Below are positions 34,400-45,492 of a stretch of DNA of 64,000 bases, one piece after another. The stretch's first letter is position 1. The number at the start of each line of letters is the position of its first letter. The notes under the pieces were generated by a model, which ran no database searches, was not told where the DNA came from, and saw only the letters and a program-made list of their open reading frames with translations. The position numbers and the translations under genes are program-made. Origin of the DNA: Paramarasmius palmivorus (taxonomy: Eukaryota > Basidiomycota > Agaricomycetes > Agaricales > Marasmiaceae); NCBI GenBank assembly GCA_037176845.1, contig JAYKXP010000037.1:1-64000 (forward strand). The letters run 5' to 3'.

Positions 34400-35560
34400 A
34401 TACTGATGAAAACACAGAGCAACAGCCAAACCTTTCGTGGATGGGGAACATATGGAAAGATGCCATGTCGAGCAAGGGATGATACTTGTGAATTCGAACC
34501 TGGTTTAAATCCATTGGAAGACCCTCATTTCAGACCTTCTCTGAGAAGTCGCAAATTGAAGAGTGACGTGGACGGTGGAGGGGCAGGAGACCATAGGGTT
34601 CAGGTGAGTGTTTCGTACTTACTAAAATATTAGTAGTGAGTCTGACGCACCGTTGCTGTGGAGACATTCAGCAACCACAGTATCTTGCCATCCGCAAGGC
34701 TCTAAACCGATGGCGGAACCTGGAATTTGGACCCGCTCAAGTAGGAACTGATGGTAGTCTTTGGACAACCAGTCAGAGGTGTGATCATAAACGACATTTG
34801 TCTGAAATTGATTCTTATGGTGTTTGTTTGCCCAGGCTTTGAATCTCCCAGGTTCTGACCAGTTTCTCACCGATACGTTCACTACGGAGCAACTCATATT
34901 TCAACGCGCTTCCATACTTGGATACCGTTGTCCGCCTTTGACTTGCCCAGTCGCCATGATGAACGACATGCCCTTGCGTGCCGATATACCGATAGGATCG
35001 GCGTCGTCCATGTTCGGGTTCTGAAGCTGGCCGGTTAGTAAGGTAGTCGTTGAGTTGTCATTAAGACTCCAGAAAGGCACTGGGGTCTCTATTCTGATCA
35101 ATCGGAAAATGAAGGATCTATGGGTGGATCGCTGTGCCGAAGTAAACATCCAATGTTAATCCCGAGGCGTGCTTACCAATTTGACTATAGTCCCGACTGC
35201 AGAAACCGTTTTCTTGATCCTGGGCATTTAGGGCAACATGTTGACACTTCGAACCAAGAATTCTTGGTTGCCCATATGCGTGTATTGGGTGGCGGTCTGC
35301 GATCATTGAGTGTGTTGCTGTTTTTTCTTGATGTTTTAATGCAACAATCTGCTGATTTCTTGATAGGGCCCTGCTGTTCACCCTCATTAGAGCAATCGAA
35401 TTTGAGCTCATAGTTATGAGGGAGGATGTGTTGATCAAGAATTTGGTATTGGTGCAGAGGCGAGAGGGCAGAGGTGGAGGAAATCAATTACCTTCCGGCG
35501 CGAAGTTAGTGGCCCCCGAGGAGGAATCTTCTTCAATGCTCATGATCTCCCCATCTAGCT
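34400..35560 (+). pseudogene. Decayed B-type P450, relic block 1
   Basis: Fragments in order match P450-B. NSQTFRGWGTYGK near 34415-34455 corresponds to its exon 2. The segment TTTGGACCCGCTCAAGTAGG near 34728 matches its FGPAQV block. A C-terminal exon remnant (ALLFTLIRAIEFELIV, EDVLIKN, GGNQLP) lies near 35370-35500. The I-helix, ExxR and intact haem loop are missing or scrambled, and stops occur in every frame. There is no coding potential for a P450. Confidence 0.8.
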
Positions 35561-36182
35561 GATCCACATCCACTCAACCCATGGTTCTGCATACTCGCTC
35601 ATTCCCGAACCATGATGTATGTGCATCTCGTACGAACAAATTCAAGTTGTATTCCAAGCAGATGCCAAGTCTCGCGGGTTTGAGAACAGCGTGCCGTGGC
35701 GTGGAAACGTTTTTCAGTGGACGTTTCTTCGTTGACCGTCACGCTCTCCTTTCTAGTTTCTCTCTCTGCGTATTTCTATTCCTCTTGAAGAAATACCAGG
35801 TAAAAGGAGTCTGAATTTGCTGCAAACCACCCTCTGCAAACTTTCTCGAGTGCCACACTATCCTTCGGACCATTGCGTAAGAGGTATGTAATTGAGTAAC
35901 CATCTTTGACAGCTCTACATAGCACTGACATCCTCAGCGTGCATTATTCCCAACTAGGTTGCCCATGTCAGCCCCAGATCCCTTGCTCATTTGCGTTATT
36001 CACCAGTGGACGGGAAGAGGTGTAAGGTGGCGTTTCTTTTGTATGTATTCACCCCGAATATCGCCATCAGAATCAAAACTGGCAAGTATTTGCGGCGCAA
36101 CTCCCGCGTACAAGGGAATGGTGTATAAATATTGCCATCCTCAGCTCACTAACCTCACATCTCCCACAGCGACTATCCTAGC
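35561..36182. other. Intergenic upstream of P450-D
   Basis: The left part resembles the 3' flank of P450-B (ATTCCAAGCA, TTTCTCTCTCTGCGTATT). The right part is the P450-D promoter with TATAAAT at 36123-36129. Confidence 0.55.
36123..36129 (+). promoter_or_regulatory. TATA box of P450-D
   Basis: TATAAAT lies 60 bp before the ATG, at the same relative place as in copies C and E. Confidence 0.6.
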
Positions 36183-38434
36183 ATGGATTCTTTCCGAGTT
36201 CTATCGACTTGCATTGCATGCAGCCTACTCTATGCTGCTTTCAGTTGTATCAGACACCTGTTTGGGTCACCTCTGCGTGACATGCCTGGCCCAAAGAGTC
36301 TGAGCTTCACATACGGAAATACCAAGGATCTCCTTGAAGATGTAGGTTGCGCGCAGTGACGAGTTGCACCGTTCAGCACGCTGACTACCAACAGGATAAC
36401 GGTCGGCTCATTCGTGCTTGGGAGAAAACATACGGAAAGACATTCAAGTTCGAAGCGAATATGGGCGTGAGTCTGTACCCGAGATATCTATCTAGAAATG
36501 CTGACTTGGAAGGGATAGACCAAGCTTGTGTGGACCACAGACTGGAAAGCTTTGAGTTACATTCTGCAGAATGACTTGGACTGGCAGAAAGGCGAAGGAC
36601 TCCGGTTTACCTTGAATCGAATCTTAGGCAACGGGCTTTTAGCGACCGAGGGAGCAAGGCACAGACTACAGGTAGGTTCTCGACTTCACATCAAAGGGCA
36701 AAGTTTGTTGATTCTCTTATAGAGACGAGTCATGGTATTCTTGCTTTCACTCAAAGATGGTCCATACTCATTTGATCCTGGTGTTCACCCGTAGAACCCT
36801 GCTTTTGGACCTGCCCAAATTCGAGAATTGACGCCAATCTTTTTGGATAAGTCGGTCAAGGTGTGCTTCCTATCGCAATATCCAAGAACGTCTCTTCATT
36901 ATCCCCCAGCTTCGTGACATTTGGACGTCCCTAATCGATCCAGAGAGCGGTTCCACTCAGGTTGACGCACTGTCGTGGCTCAGTAAAATGACCTTAGATG
37001 TTATCGGGGAGGCTGGTACGTTGGTAATATCCGTCATTTTGCGGAGCTGGTGTCATCGGTACTGTCTACAGGATTCGATTACAAATTCAATGCTCTGGAT
37101 GGCGAGGCCAATGAACTCGGTGAAGCATATTCAAGCATATTCCGAACTGGACACCACCAGAACGACTGGTTCTTCGTCATTCTCGGAGTTGTACAAGAGA
37201 TGTTCCCCTTCCTTCGGGCTCTTGTGAGTTGAACAGTTGAAACGGAAATATGTAGATCGTTGAATTTCTGATCTTTTAGCCCGAGATCCACACACCGCTG
37301 AGGGTGGCGATGCAGACAACCACCCGCATCGCAACAGAGTTACTCTATGATAGAAAGACAGCTTTGGCAGCTGCCGGAGAGAAGGGAGACGCGTGGCACA
37401 CAAAAGACCTTCTTTCCCTTTGCGTACGGTCAAACATGAGTATAAATCTCACCGAGGAGCAAAAGATGTGCGATGACGACGTGATTTCGCGTAAGTAATC
37501 AACATATCTGTTCTGGTTCTCGTCTGATGTTCCACAGAGGTCCGTACCTTTCTCGTAGCTGGACACGAGACCACAGCGTATGCATTAGTGTTTTGCTTTA
37601 TTTGGGCTGATGTCTCGATGCTAATGATCATGGATATAGCACGGCAACTACACTTGCCCTGCTAGCTTTGACAGAGCGACCTGATGTACAACAAAAGCTT
37701 CGCCACGAACTCCTTGCTGTCGCCACTGACAGCCCAACGATGGATCAACTCAATGCTCTTCCCTACCTTGATGTTGTTGTTCGCGAGTGTCTTCGTCACT
37801 ATCCTTCAGGACCCACGACATCAAGGGTTGCAATGAAAGACGATGTCGTACCTTTGGCTCAGCCATATACGGATCGAAAGGGTGTTGTTCACCATCAGTT
37901 GAGGTGGGAACCCTTATCCTTCTGAGAGTGGTCAGGTTCCTAATTGACCCATGACAGAGTGAAAAAAGGAACTGGCGTTTTCATTCCCATCTCTACCATT
38001 AATCGCGACAAAGATTTGTGGGGAGAAGATGCTGATGTTTTCAAGTATGCCGTCCCCATATCGACTTTCGCAAGATATCTCTGACCAAGTGCATCTTAGT
38101 CCTGACCGCTGGGAAAATATACCAGAGGCGGCCGCTTCGGTACCTGGAGTATGGGGCAACATGCTCACATTCCTTAGTGGTCATCGAGCATGTATTGGAT
38201 GGCGTTTCTCCATTGTTGAGTGCGCAATCCTTCTCCATTTGGGCTAGACATCTATTGACTATTATTAGGATGAAGGCTTTGTTGTTCACTCTCGTTAGGG
38301 CATTTGAATTTGAACTTGCCGTTCCGAGGGAAGATATACTGATCAAGAGGGCGTCTTTGGTGCAAAGACCAGAGGTCAAAGGGAAAGGGAATCAGCTGCC
38401 GTTGATCATTAAACCAGTCCGTTCTATAGACTAG
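36183..38434 (+). CDS. Cytochrome P450 monooxygenase (copy D)
   Basis: The N-terminal anchor [19 protein letters not shown] and hinge [11 protein letters not shown] are followed by exons with the same boundaries as copy C. Motifs are [13 protein letters not shown] (near 37540-37580), ECLR (near 37785), PDRW (near 38103) and [13 protein letters not shown] (near 38170-38210). The haem loop has Ser where the other copies have Gly (FLSG versus FLGG or FFGG), at a position the P450 signature leaves free; the Cys, Arg and Gly are present. It ends with [14 protein letters not shown] at 38434. It appears functional. Confidence 0.91.
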
Positions 38435-38639
38435 TATCTCCATTTCTACATCATTCAATCCCCCTCGTTCTCCTTTTTTTCGCTGCTCCACGCTCAATTT
38501 GTCGGTTATTTATGAATTTATTGCCCATACTTGCCTCAGGGATGGTCACCAAGACAGGACTGTTCACGCGTTTACGGCCGACGGTGATCGTCATCCTTTT
38601 TGCACTCGAGCCTCCGAGTCCTACGATATGAATGACTGG

Positions 38640-38735
38640 TTGTTCTAGGGCTGGACTGAGCGTTGATCGTCGAGAGCCCATTGATTAAGCCTCAGAAAGA
38701 AACACCCGTATTCTTCCTGACATATATCGTCAGAA
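38640..38735 (-). pseudogene. RING-gene debris, relic block 2
   Basis: GGACTGAGCGTTGAT with GAGAGCCCATTGATTAAG matches RING exon 2 (27690-27740). The adjoining ATTCTTCCTGACATATATCG matches exon 1 (27970-27995), so the intervening part is deleted. Only short homology remains, but two exons in correct order exclude chance. Confidence 0.7.
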
Positions 38736-38999
38736 TTCGGAGTCTGGCTAGTCTTGAAACGCGACTCTATCCACGCTCCAGGTATTCACTGTAGATAGAG
38801 TCTGGCGCCTATTTCGCGAGTGTAGTAGTCACAAGAATTGTGACTCCATGTGACACTGACACTGACAGTCATCACTCCTCTTCTCCGACTGCAATGTCAG
38901 CGTTTCAGCTCCATCACTCTAATACAACCTTACGGTTGGTGCACGGAGCAAGGTCAAGATCACGATAAGGTATCATCGAGGATGTGAGTGATAAATCTT

Positions 39000-40240
39000 G
39001 TTCCTCATGTACTGAATCACCGATTAAACACAGAATGGTTAAACCTATATATCACGAATGAGAACATATACGGAAAAATATCCTCGTTTCAAGCGAATGA
39101 CACATGTAGGCTTGGGTCTGGTTTAAATACATTGTAAGGCGCTCATGTCTATATCTAGCAGCGGTTTGCGTCGACCTGTCGCATGTGGACTTGCAGAAAG
39201 ATGGATCCAGGTTCATTCTGAGTAGGATTTTGGGCAGTAGTGTTTGAGAAATCTAGTCGTTGGACTAAGCTGACGGACGAGGGCAGAATTATAGGGTTCA
39301 GGTGAGTGCTTCGTAATTAGTCTATTGGTATTCTAATGGACCCTTGCTGTAGAGACAAATGGTATTCACCATCTACAGTATCTCGCTCACCGCAATACTC
39401 TAACGCGATGAAGAACCCAGCATTTGGACCCGCTCAAATAGGAGGACTGACGGAAGTCTTTTTGGATAACTAGTCAAAGGTCATGTGGTAAACGACATTC
39501 ATTCTTCTAGTCCTTATTTCCCCTAGTTTTGTGGCATTCGGATCTCTCAGCCTCTGACAAGAGTCACTTGCCGTTCCCCCTGATACTTGTACTACGGAGC
39601 AATTTGGCGTGTTTCCATACTTGGATACCGTTGTGCGTGAATGCTTGCGCATCTGTCGTCCAGCGCCTTTGACTAGCCGAATCACCACGATGGACGACAT
39701 CCCGATATGCCGATAGGAACGGCGTCGTTCATGTTCGGGTTCTGAAGCTGGGAAGGTATTCGTTGAATTGCCATCTAGACTCCAGAAAGGCGTGGGATCT
39801 CTACTCCTATTAATCGGAACAAGGATCTATGGGTAGATGACGGTGAGCGTGCTTACCGATTCGACTATAGTCCCGATTGCAGTCTGATGGCAAGAACTAC
39901 CCTAAGCCGTTTTCTCAATCTCGGGCGTTTAGGGAAACACTCCTCGGTGGCCCGCATGCGTGTATTGAGCGGCGGTTTGCATTCATCGAGTGCGTTGCTG
40001 TTCTTTTTTTACTAATACTATTACATTTTGCTAACTTCTTGATAGAATGGAGGCTCTGTCGCTCAATAAAGCGTTTGAATCCGAACTTGCAGTTCCGAAT
40101 GTGTTGATCAAGAAAGTGGCATTGGTGCAGAGGCCGCCGGAGGCTAGAGGAAACAAACTGCCCTTCAATGCGAATCTGGTTACACATCTCGTACAAACGT
40201 TTTCGACATTCCAAACAAATGCCAAGACCTCAGAGTAGCA
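39000..40240 (+). pseudogene. Decayed B-type P450, relic block 2
   Basis: Pieces follow P450-B order. TTTGGACCCGCTCAAATAGG lies near 39428. A haem-loop remnant GGPHACIERRFAFIE near 39945-39985 has the conserved Gly after Cys-x changed to Glu. The C-terminal remnant ([22 protein letters not shown]) is near 40070-40130. The I-helix and ExxR regions are lost. It shares several unusual changes with relic block 1, including AGGGTTCAGGTGAGTG at the exon end where P450-B has AAGCTTCAG. Confidence 0.8.
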
Positions 40241-40654
40241 TACGTTACGAGGAGGAAACATTTCTCCCGATGTTACGGTTGATCGGGTACTTGCCATCAG
40301 ACAGGAAGGTAGATGGGTAATGGGTAAAGGGACTTTGTGAGCTATTGCAAACCGCAAGGGATTCAAAGCATCACCTTTTACGGTATCCCATCGCGCTGAC
40401 ACCTACTGTGATTCCGTCTAGGGTGCACTTCTCAATCGAAATACCATGCTTAGACATTTACTATTATTCTTCTATGGCCGAGGTATCAGGACTCCCTCCC
40501 TCGTAGAGATCCTACCCGAAGATCACCGTCGGTAAAGCTGACAACTACCTTGGCTGTGGCTTCCACCTCGTCTACAAGGTATAGTATATAAGAACCGCCA
40601 TTATTTTGTCTGATCTATCATACGTCCCTCATTCCTCCGCTTCTTGCCTTCAGT
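40241..40654. promoter_or_regulatory. P450-E upstream region with TATA box
   Basis: TATATAAG at 40585-40592 lies about 65 bp before the P450-E start. No other gene or repeat is recognised here. Confidence 0.5.
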
Positions 40655-42911
40655 ATGAGTGTTTTACGACTCGTATTTGCTTGCATTGGATGCAGCTTGC
40701 TCTACGCTCTTGTCAAATACATAAAATTTGTATTTGCGTCGCCTCTGTACGACATGCCAGGCCCCCAGAGCAAGAGTTTTACATATGGGAATACCCAGGA
40801 TCTTCTCGATGATGTAGGCCGCACTTATTAATGATGTTCAACTTGCTGACCACCAATAGAACAATGGTCGCCTCGCTCGCGCATGGGAAGAAGCTTACGG
40901 AAAAACATTCAAGTTTGAAGGACCCATGGGCGTGAGTCTATATCTGGAGGTGTCATTGTATCGCTGACAGGTGGTCGGTAGACTAAGCTTGTATGGACTA
41001 CAGATTGGAAAGCTTTGGGTTACATTCTCAAGCACGATTTGCACTGGGAGAAAGGTTTCCGATTCTCCCTGGCTCGCATCTTAGGTGACGGTCTTATAGC
41101 AATCGAGGGAGAACGACATGGACTGCAAGTAAGTTTTCAACTCACTATTCAAATTCGAGCTTATGGACTCCCACTTAGAGACGAGTTATGGTATCCGTCC
41201 ATTTACCTAAAAACTATCCTGATCCTTTTGACGTCTGCTCGTAGAACCCGGCTTTTGGGCCCGCCCAAATCAGAGATTTGACCCATGTATTCGTGGACAA
41301 GTCGGTTAAGGTGCGCTGTCATCTCTAAAGCTTCGAATGTCTTCATAGTAAATCCTTAGCTCCGCGACGCCTGGATGGCCCGCATCGGTCCAGAGAGTGA
41401 TTCTGCACGTGTCGACGCCCTCTCGTGGCTTGGTAAAATGACTTTGGATGTCATCGGGGAGGCTGGTATGTTGGTCCTGTCGAGCACTGTGTTTGGCTGA
41501 TACCATCGGCGATACAGGTTTCAATTACAAGTTCAACGCTTTAGATGGTGAAGCCAACGAACTCGGTGAAGCCTATTCGGGCATATTTCGGAGCGGTCCA
41601 AATCAGAAGGATTGGTTTTTCATCATTCTAGACACATTACAAGAAATGTTGCCCGGTCTCCAGGCTATTGTAAGCTACATACTTGTTGAAGTGTTGCTGA
41701 TTTTGATTTCCTGGTATTCCAGCCGGAGCTGCGCACGTCATTCAGAGTGGCTATGCAGACGTCTACCCGTATTGCGGCAAGGTTACTCCATGATAGCAAA
41801 GTAGCACTTGCAGGAGACAAAAGAGATGCAAGAGACCTTCTTTCCCTTCTAGTACAGTCAAACATAAGTACAAATCTCGCAGAGGATCAACGGATGTGGG
41901 ACAGTGAGGTGATGGCACGTAAGCAACATTTTTTCATGACTGTTTGGTGCCCATCTAACACTCTACAGAGGTCCCAACTTTTCTTGTAGCTGGACACGAA
42001 TCGACTGCGTATGACTTCTTGCTCTGGGCCAATTAAGAACTTTGGTGCTGACAGCCACATATACAGCACGACGACAACACTTGCTCTCCTGGCATTGACA
42101 GAACGGCCCGATGTACAACAAAAGCTCCGTGACGAAGTCCTTGCTGTTGATACTGACAGTCCAACGATGGACCAACTTAATGCACTTCCTTATCTCGACA
42201 TTGTCGTAAGGGAAGCGTTGCGGTGCTATCCTGCAGGTGGGTATTTCTCGGACCAAAATAATAAATGCTAAAACATGTTTAGGTCCATTGACGACAAGGT
42301 TTACAACAAAGGATGATGTTGTGCCCCTGGCTTATCCATATACGGATCGAAAGGGAGTTGTTCACCATCAATTGAGGTGGGTACTTACATATTTCTGTGG
42401 CTGACAAGACTTCTGACCAACTTTTGACAGAGTAAAAAAAGGTACCGGTGTCTATGTTCCTATTGCTGCTATCAATCGCGACAAGGATTTGTGGGGTGAA
42501 GACGCCGATGTCTTCAAGTATGTGCAGGTTTCTTATATCACTTTTCACGAAATGGCACTAACAAGGCGTATCTTAGTCCTGACCGCTGGATCAATGTACC
42601 TGAGGCGGCTTCTTCAATACCCGGAGTGTGGGGTAACATGCTCACGTTCCTCGGTGGTCATCGGGCGTGTATTGGATGGCGTTTCTCAATTATCGAGTGC
42701 GTCAAGTTTCTCCGCTTTAATTAAGCAGCAACTGACTATGATTAGGATGAAAGCTCTATTGTTCACTCTCGTCAGGGCGTTTGAATTCGAACTGGCTGTT
42801 CCAAGGGAAGACGTACTGATCAAGAAGGCATCTTTGGTGCAAAGACCAGAGGTCAGAGGGAAAGGAAATCAGCTACCGTTGATCATTAAACCGGTCCCTT
42901 CTATCAACTAA
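40655..42911 (+). CDS. Cytochrome P450 monooxygenase (copy E), with one extra intron
   Basis: The anchor [19 protein letters not shown] and hinge SPLYDMPGPQS place it in the C/D/E subgroup. Exons join in frame through [13 protein letters not shown] (I-helix, with Ser in place of the first Thr of HETT), EALR, PDRW and [13 protein letters not shown] (haem loop, near 42645-42685). It ends at [14 protein letters not shown]. An additional 46-bp intron (42237-42282, donor GTGGGT, acceptor TTTAG) splits the exon after the ExxR motif and is absent from copies A-D. A short deletion in the loop before ARDLLSLL (GDKRDA against [11 protein letters not shown] in copy D) is also specific to E. It appears functional. 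Confidence 0.9.
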
Positions 42912-43273
42912 TACCGTCATTTTCTTGCCATGCAATCTCATTATTTCCTTTGTTTCCGCTACTCCGCACACAAATTGGCCTTCGTCTCAGAAACCGCCAG
43001 TTATTTATGGTTTCCTGTGGTTTCCCCAATCATACTCGCTAAGATGGTGCTGCTCGTAGCTGACTATTTATTTTCCCGAGACAAACAGGATACTTGCACT
43101 GTGGAGTCGGTGCGAGATTCTCTAGTACCCAGCGTCACAGTTGTGTCAACGTTGACGCGAAAACTCCTATTCTTCTTTCCGTAAGTATGCTGACTTTGTT
43201 GCAGATACTCCTGAACAATGACCTACTATAAGAGAAACACTGTGGTGCCTTCCATCCCTACTCTAATTCCTCC
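42912..43273 (+). promoter_or_regulatory. P450-E 3' flank and M35 copy 1 promoter
   Basis: The left part resembles the 3' flanks of P450-C and P450-D (CCGCT-ACTCC segment). A CTATAAGAG box near 43226-43234 lies about 45 bp before the M35 start. Confidence 0.5.
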
Positions 43274-44660
43274 ATGTCTTATACATCTTCAACCCAACAG
43301 TCCATGATCGTTATACTTCTGCTCGTAGTCGGCGCTATGGCGGAGAAGAGTCTGTCACTCGTGTTAACAGGTATTCATACATGACATCTTCCTGCCAAAA
43401 ATTTAAATGCATTTTCTCAGGCAGCAAGACATCTAGCAGTGTCGTTCACGCGAAATTATCCAACACTGGTGATGAACAATTGAAACTGCTGAACGATCCT
43501 CAAAGTCTGTTGTCGAGAGCGCCAACAGACTCGTTCATATTTACACTCGGCAATGACGATTCAAGTCCCTTCTTCAATGGTATGAAATTCAAGTACAGCC
43601 CCTCCTATGCAGCACAGAATGGCGATGCGTCGTCCTTTACCACTCTGAAACCGGGGGATTCCATCGAAGTCGAACACGAGTGTAGGTGATCACCGTCGTA
43701 GTAGCGAGAGCGGGAACTAAAGCACACCTAATACAGTGGCCAGTGCCTACGCGTTTGGTCCAGAAGAATACCTTTACGGAATCAGCGCGAAGAATGATTA
43801 CTATCACTTGGACGAGTCGACGGGTCAGCTTGAGAATATCAATGCCAAAGTTTCATCTATGTCTGCGAAGATCACTGTCCCGGACTCTCGCAAGGCTCGG
43901 AGGTCTTCGCCGATGGACAGACGTGCACAATTCAGCAATTGTACAAACCAAGAGCAGGCCGCTATCGCGAAAGCCGTGCCTTCTGCTGATATCTTTGCCA
44001 ACTTGTCTGCGTCGTATGTCATTTCAATGTGTTTTTAGTGCTCTCTATCCTGACCAGAATCTGTACAACAAGACTTTACTACAGTTTAGCACTGATGGTG
44101 GCCCCATCTATCAGACATGGTTCGGCCAGTTCGCTGCTAATCGGTATAAAAACGCTACGGGCCACTTTACCAACATCACCAGACATCCATTCGAGAATTA
44201 TACTTATGCTTGCAATTCGGAAGAGTGCACAGATACTATCTTCGCATATGTATTTCCAGATCAGTGAGTATTTAGCTGGATCCGTGCCGAGATCAGGCGT
44301 TGACCTGGTTCTCATTGTGAGATTCGGTACCGTCAACCTATGTGGTGCCTTTTGGAAAGCCCCCCTTGTGGGAGAGGATTCACAGGCAGGAACTCTCATA
44401 CACGAATCGACTCATTTCTTTGCAGTAGCCGGGACGGTCGACATCGTATATGGGGCGAAGAAAGCGGCCCAGCTTGCCGCTACCAATCCATTGTTAGCAT
44501 TAGGTAATGCAGGTTAGAATTTTGCTGCACCTTTCTACGGATAGGATGATGGCTAACAAGTATGCATTCAGATAATCATGAGTACTTTGCAGAAGACACA
44601 TTTGCGAACTTCGGAAATAACACGAAGTCGGGATTGTATAGCTTAGCGCTTATCATTTAA
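43274..44660 (+). CDS. M35 peptidyl-Lys metalloendopeptidase, copy 1
   Basis: A signal peptide-like N-terminus (IVILLLVVGAMA) is followed by a propeptide of about 150 residues (TSFIFTL-type beta domain). The mature aspzincin domain follows. Zinc motifs are TLIHESTHF (HExxH) and GTVDIVYG (GTxDxxYG, supplying the Asp ligand), then DNHEYFAE near the end. This is the M35/deuterolysin-like lysine-specific protease family of mushrooms, secreted and cleaving before Lys. Exons 43274-43370, 43421-43681 and 43737 onward join cleanly. Exon 3 to exon 4 (44012-44060) does not: the normal-length intron gives a frameshift, and the in-frame alternatives need a very short intron. It also has an intron after FPD (44264 region) that copy 2 lacks. 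Confidence 0.78.
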
Positions 44661-45492
44661 TGTTAGATTGTGCTTGTATGATCTGGTACGGTTTTGATTT
44701 GGTGTAGATAGTACGTGTGTAGCACTTTAGTGTACATAGGAATAGAAGAATCTGAGTCTACACCGGAGTCAATGAAGCACGCAGGGGAAAATGGCCCGGT
44801 CCGAATGGTCCGGGGCCCCACGGAAGCGGAGTCCGAAAAATTTGAACGCGTTTCCTCAGTCGTACTACGACCTCACTAAACCCACGAAAATACCTCAGAG
44901 TCGAGTCAAGCTTATCACGTACCATTCCCACAAACTTGCATGTTATGGGACATTGATCTCGTTTGCGGTTTCAAGAGCTGGCTAATTGTTAGACCCGGTG
45001 AGTCAATAACGAGTAACATTCTTCGCATACTGACTATGGACTGTAAGACAGGGTTATCCGCAATTGCTCATTCCCAAGTTCACATCGTATGCGGCATAGC
45101 TTAGGGACTCTTTTGGGTACTCTGTCATCTAATGTCTTGGATCAAGAACCTCACAATGTTCCGCCCCCACGGTAGTCGAACGATACCTCTGGTGAGCCAA
45201 GCCTTAGTTCGCGTTGATAGTTTTCTCAGCCGTTTACCGCCCAAAGAGCTATTGATCTTAGCAAGAGAGAATGGTCAATAGAGGGTGTATGATGCACTTC
45301 ACCCCTTCTGCCGATTCTGTGCTGTGCTTTGCGGCGTTCCACCTCGTTCCACCCCCTGAAAAGGCGATGAACTGTAGTTCAAGTTGTCTTGTTCTTTTCG
45401 ACAATACTAGATTGCGGGCTACACCAGGAGTTTCTATATAAAAGGCGTTCGAAGTCAAACCCCATCCCCAGCTTCATTCCCTTCTCGCTGCA
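44661..45492. promoter_or_regulatory. Intergenic between M35 copies, with TATA box of copy 2
   Basis: Mostly featureless. TATATAAAAG at 45435-45444 lies about 50 bp before the copy 2 start codon. Confidence 0.55.

Noticed and set aside
34406..35520. Separate small genes in the P450 relic region
   Set aside because: The open frames are fragments of a dead P450 or their antisense and do not form an exon chain.
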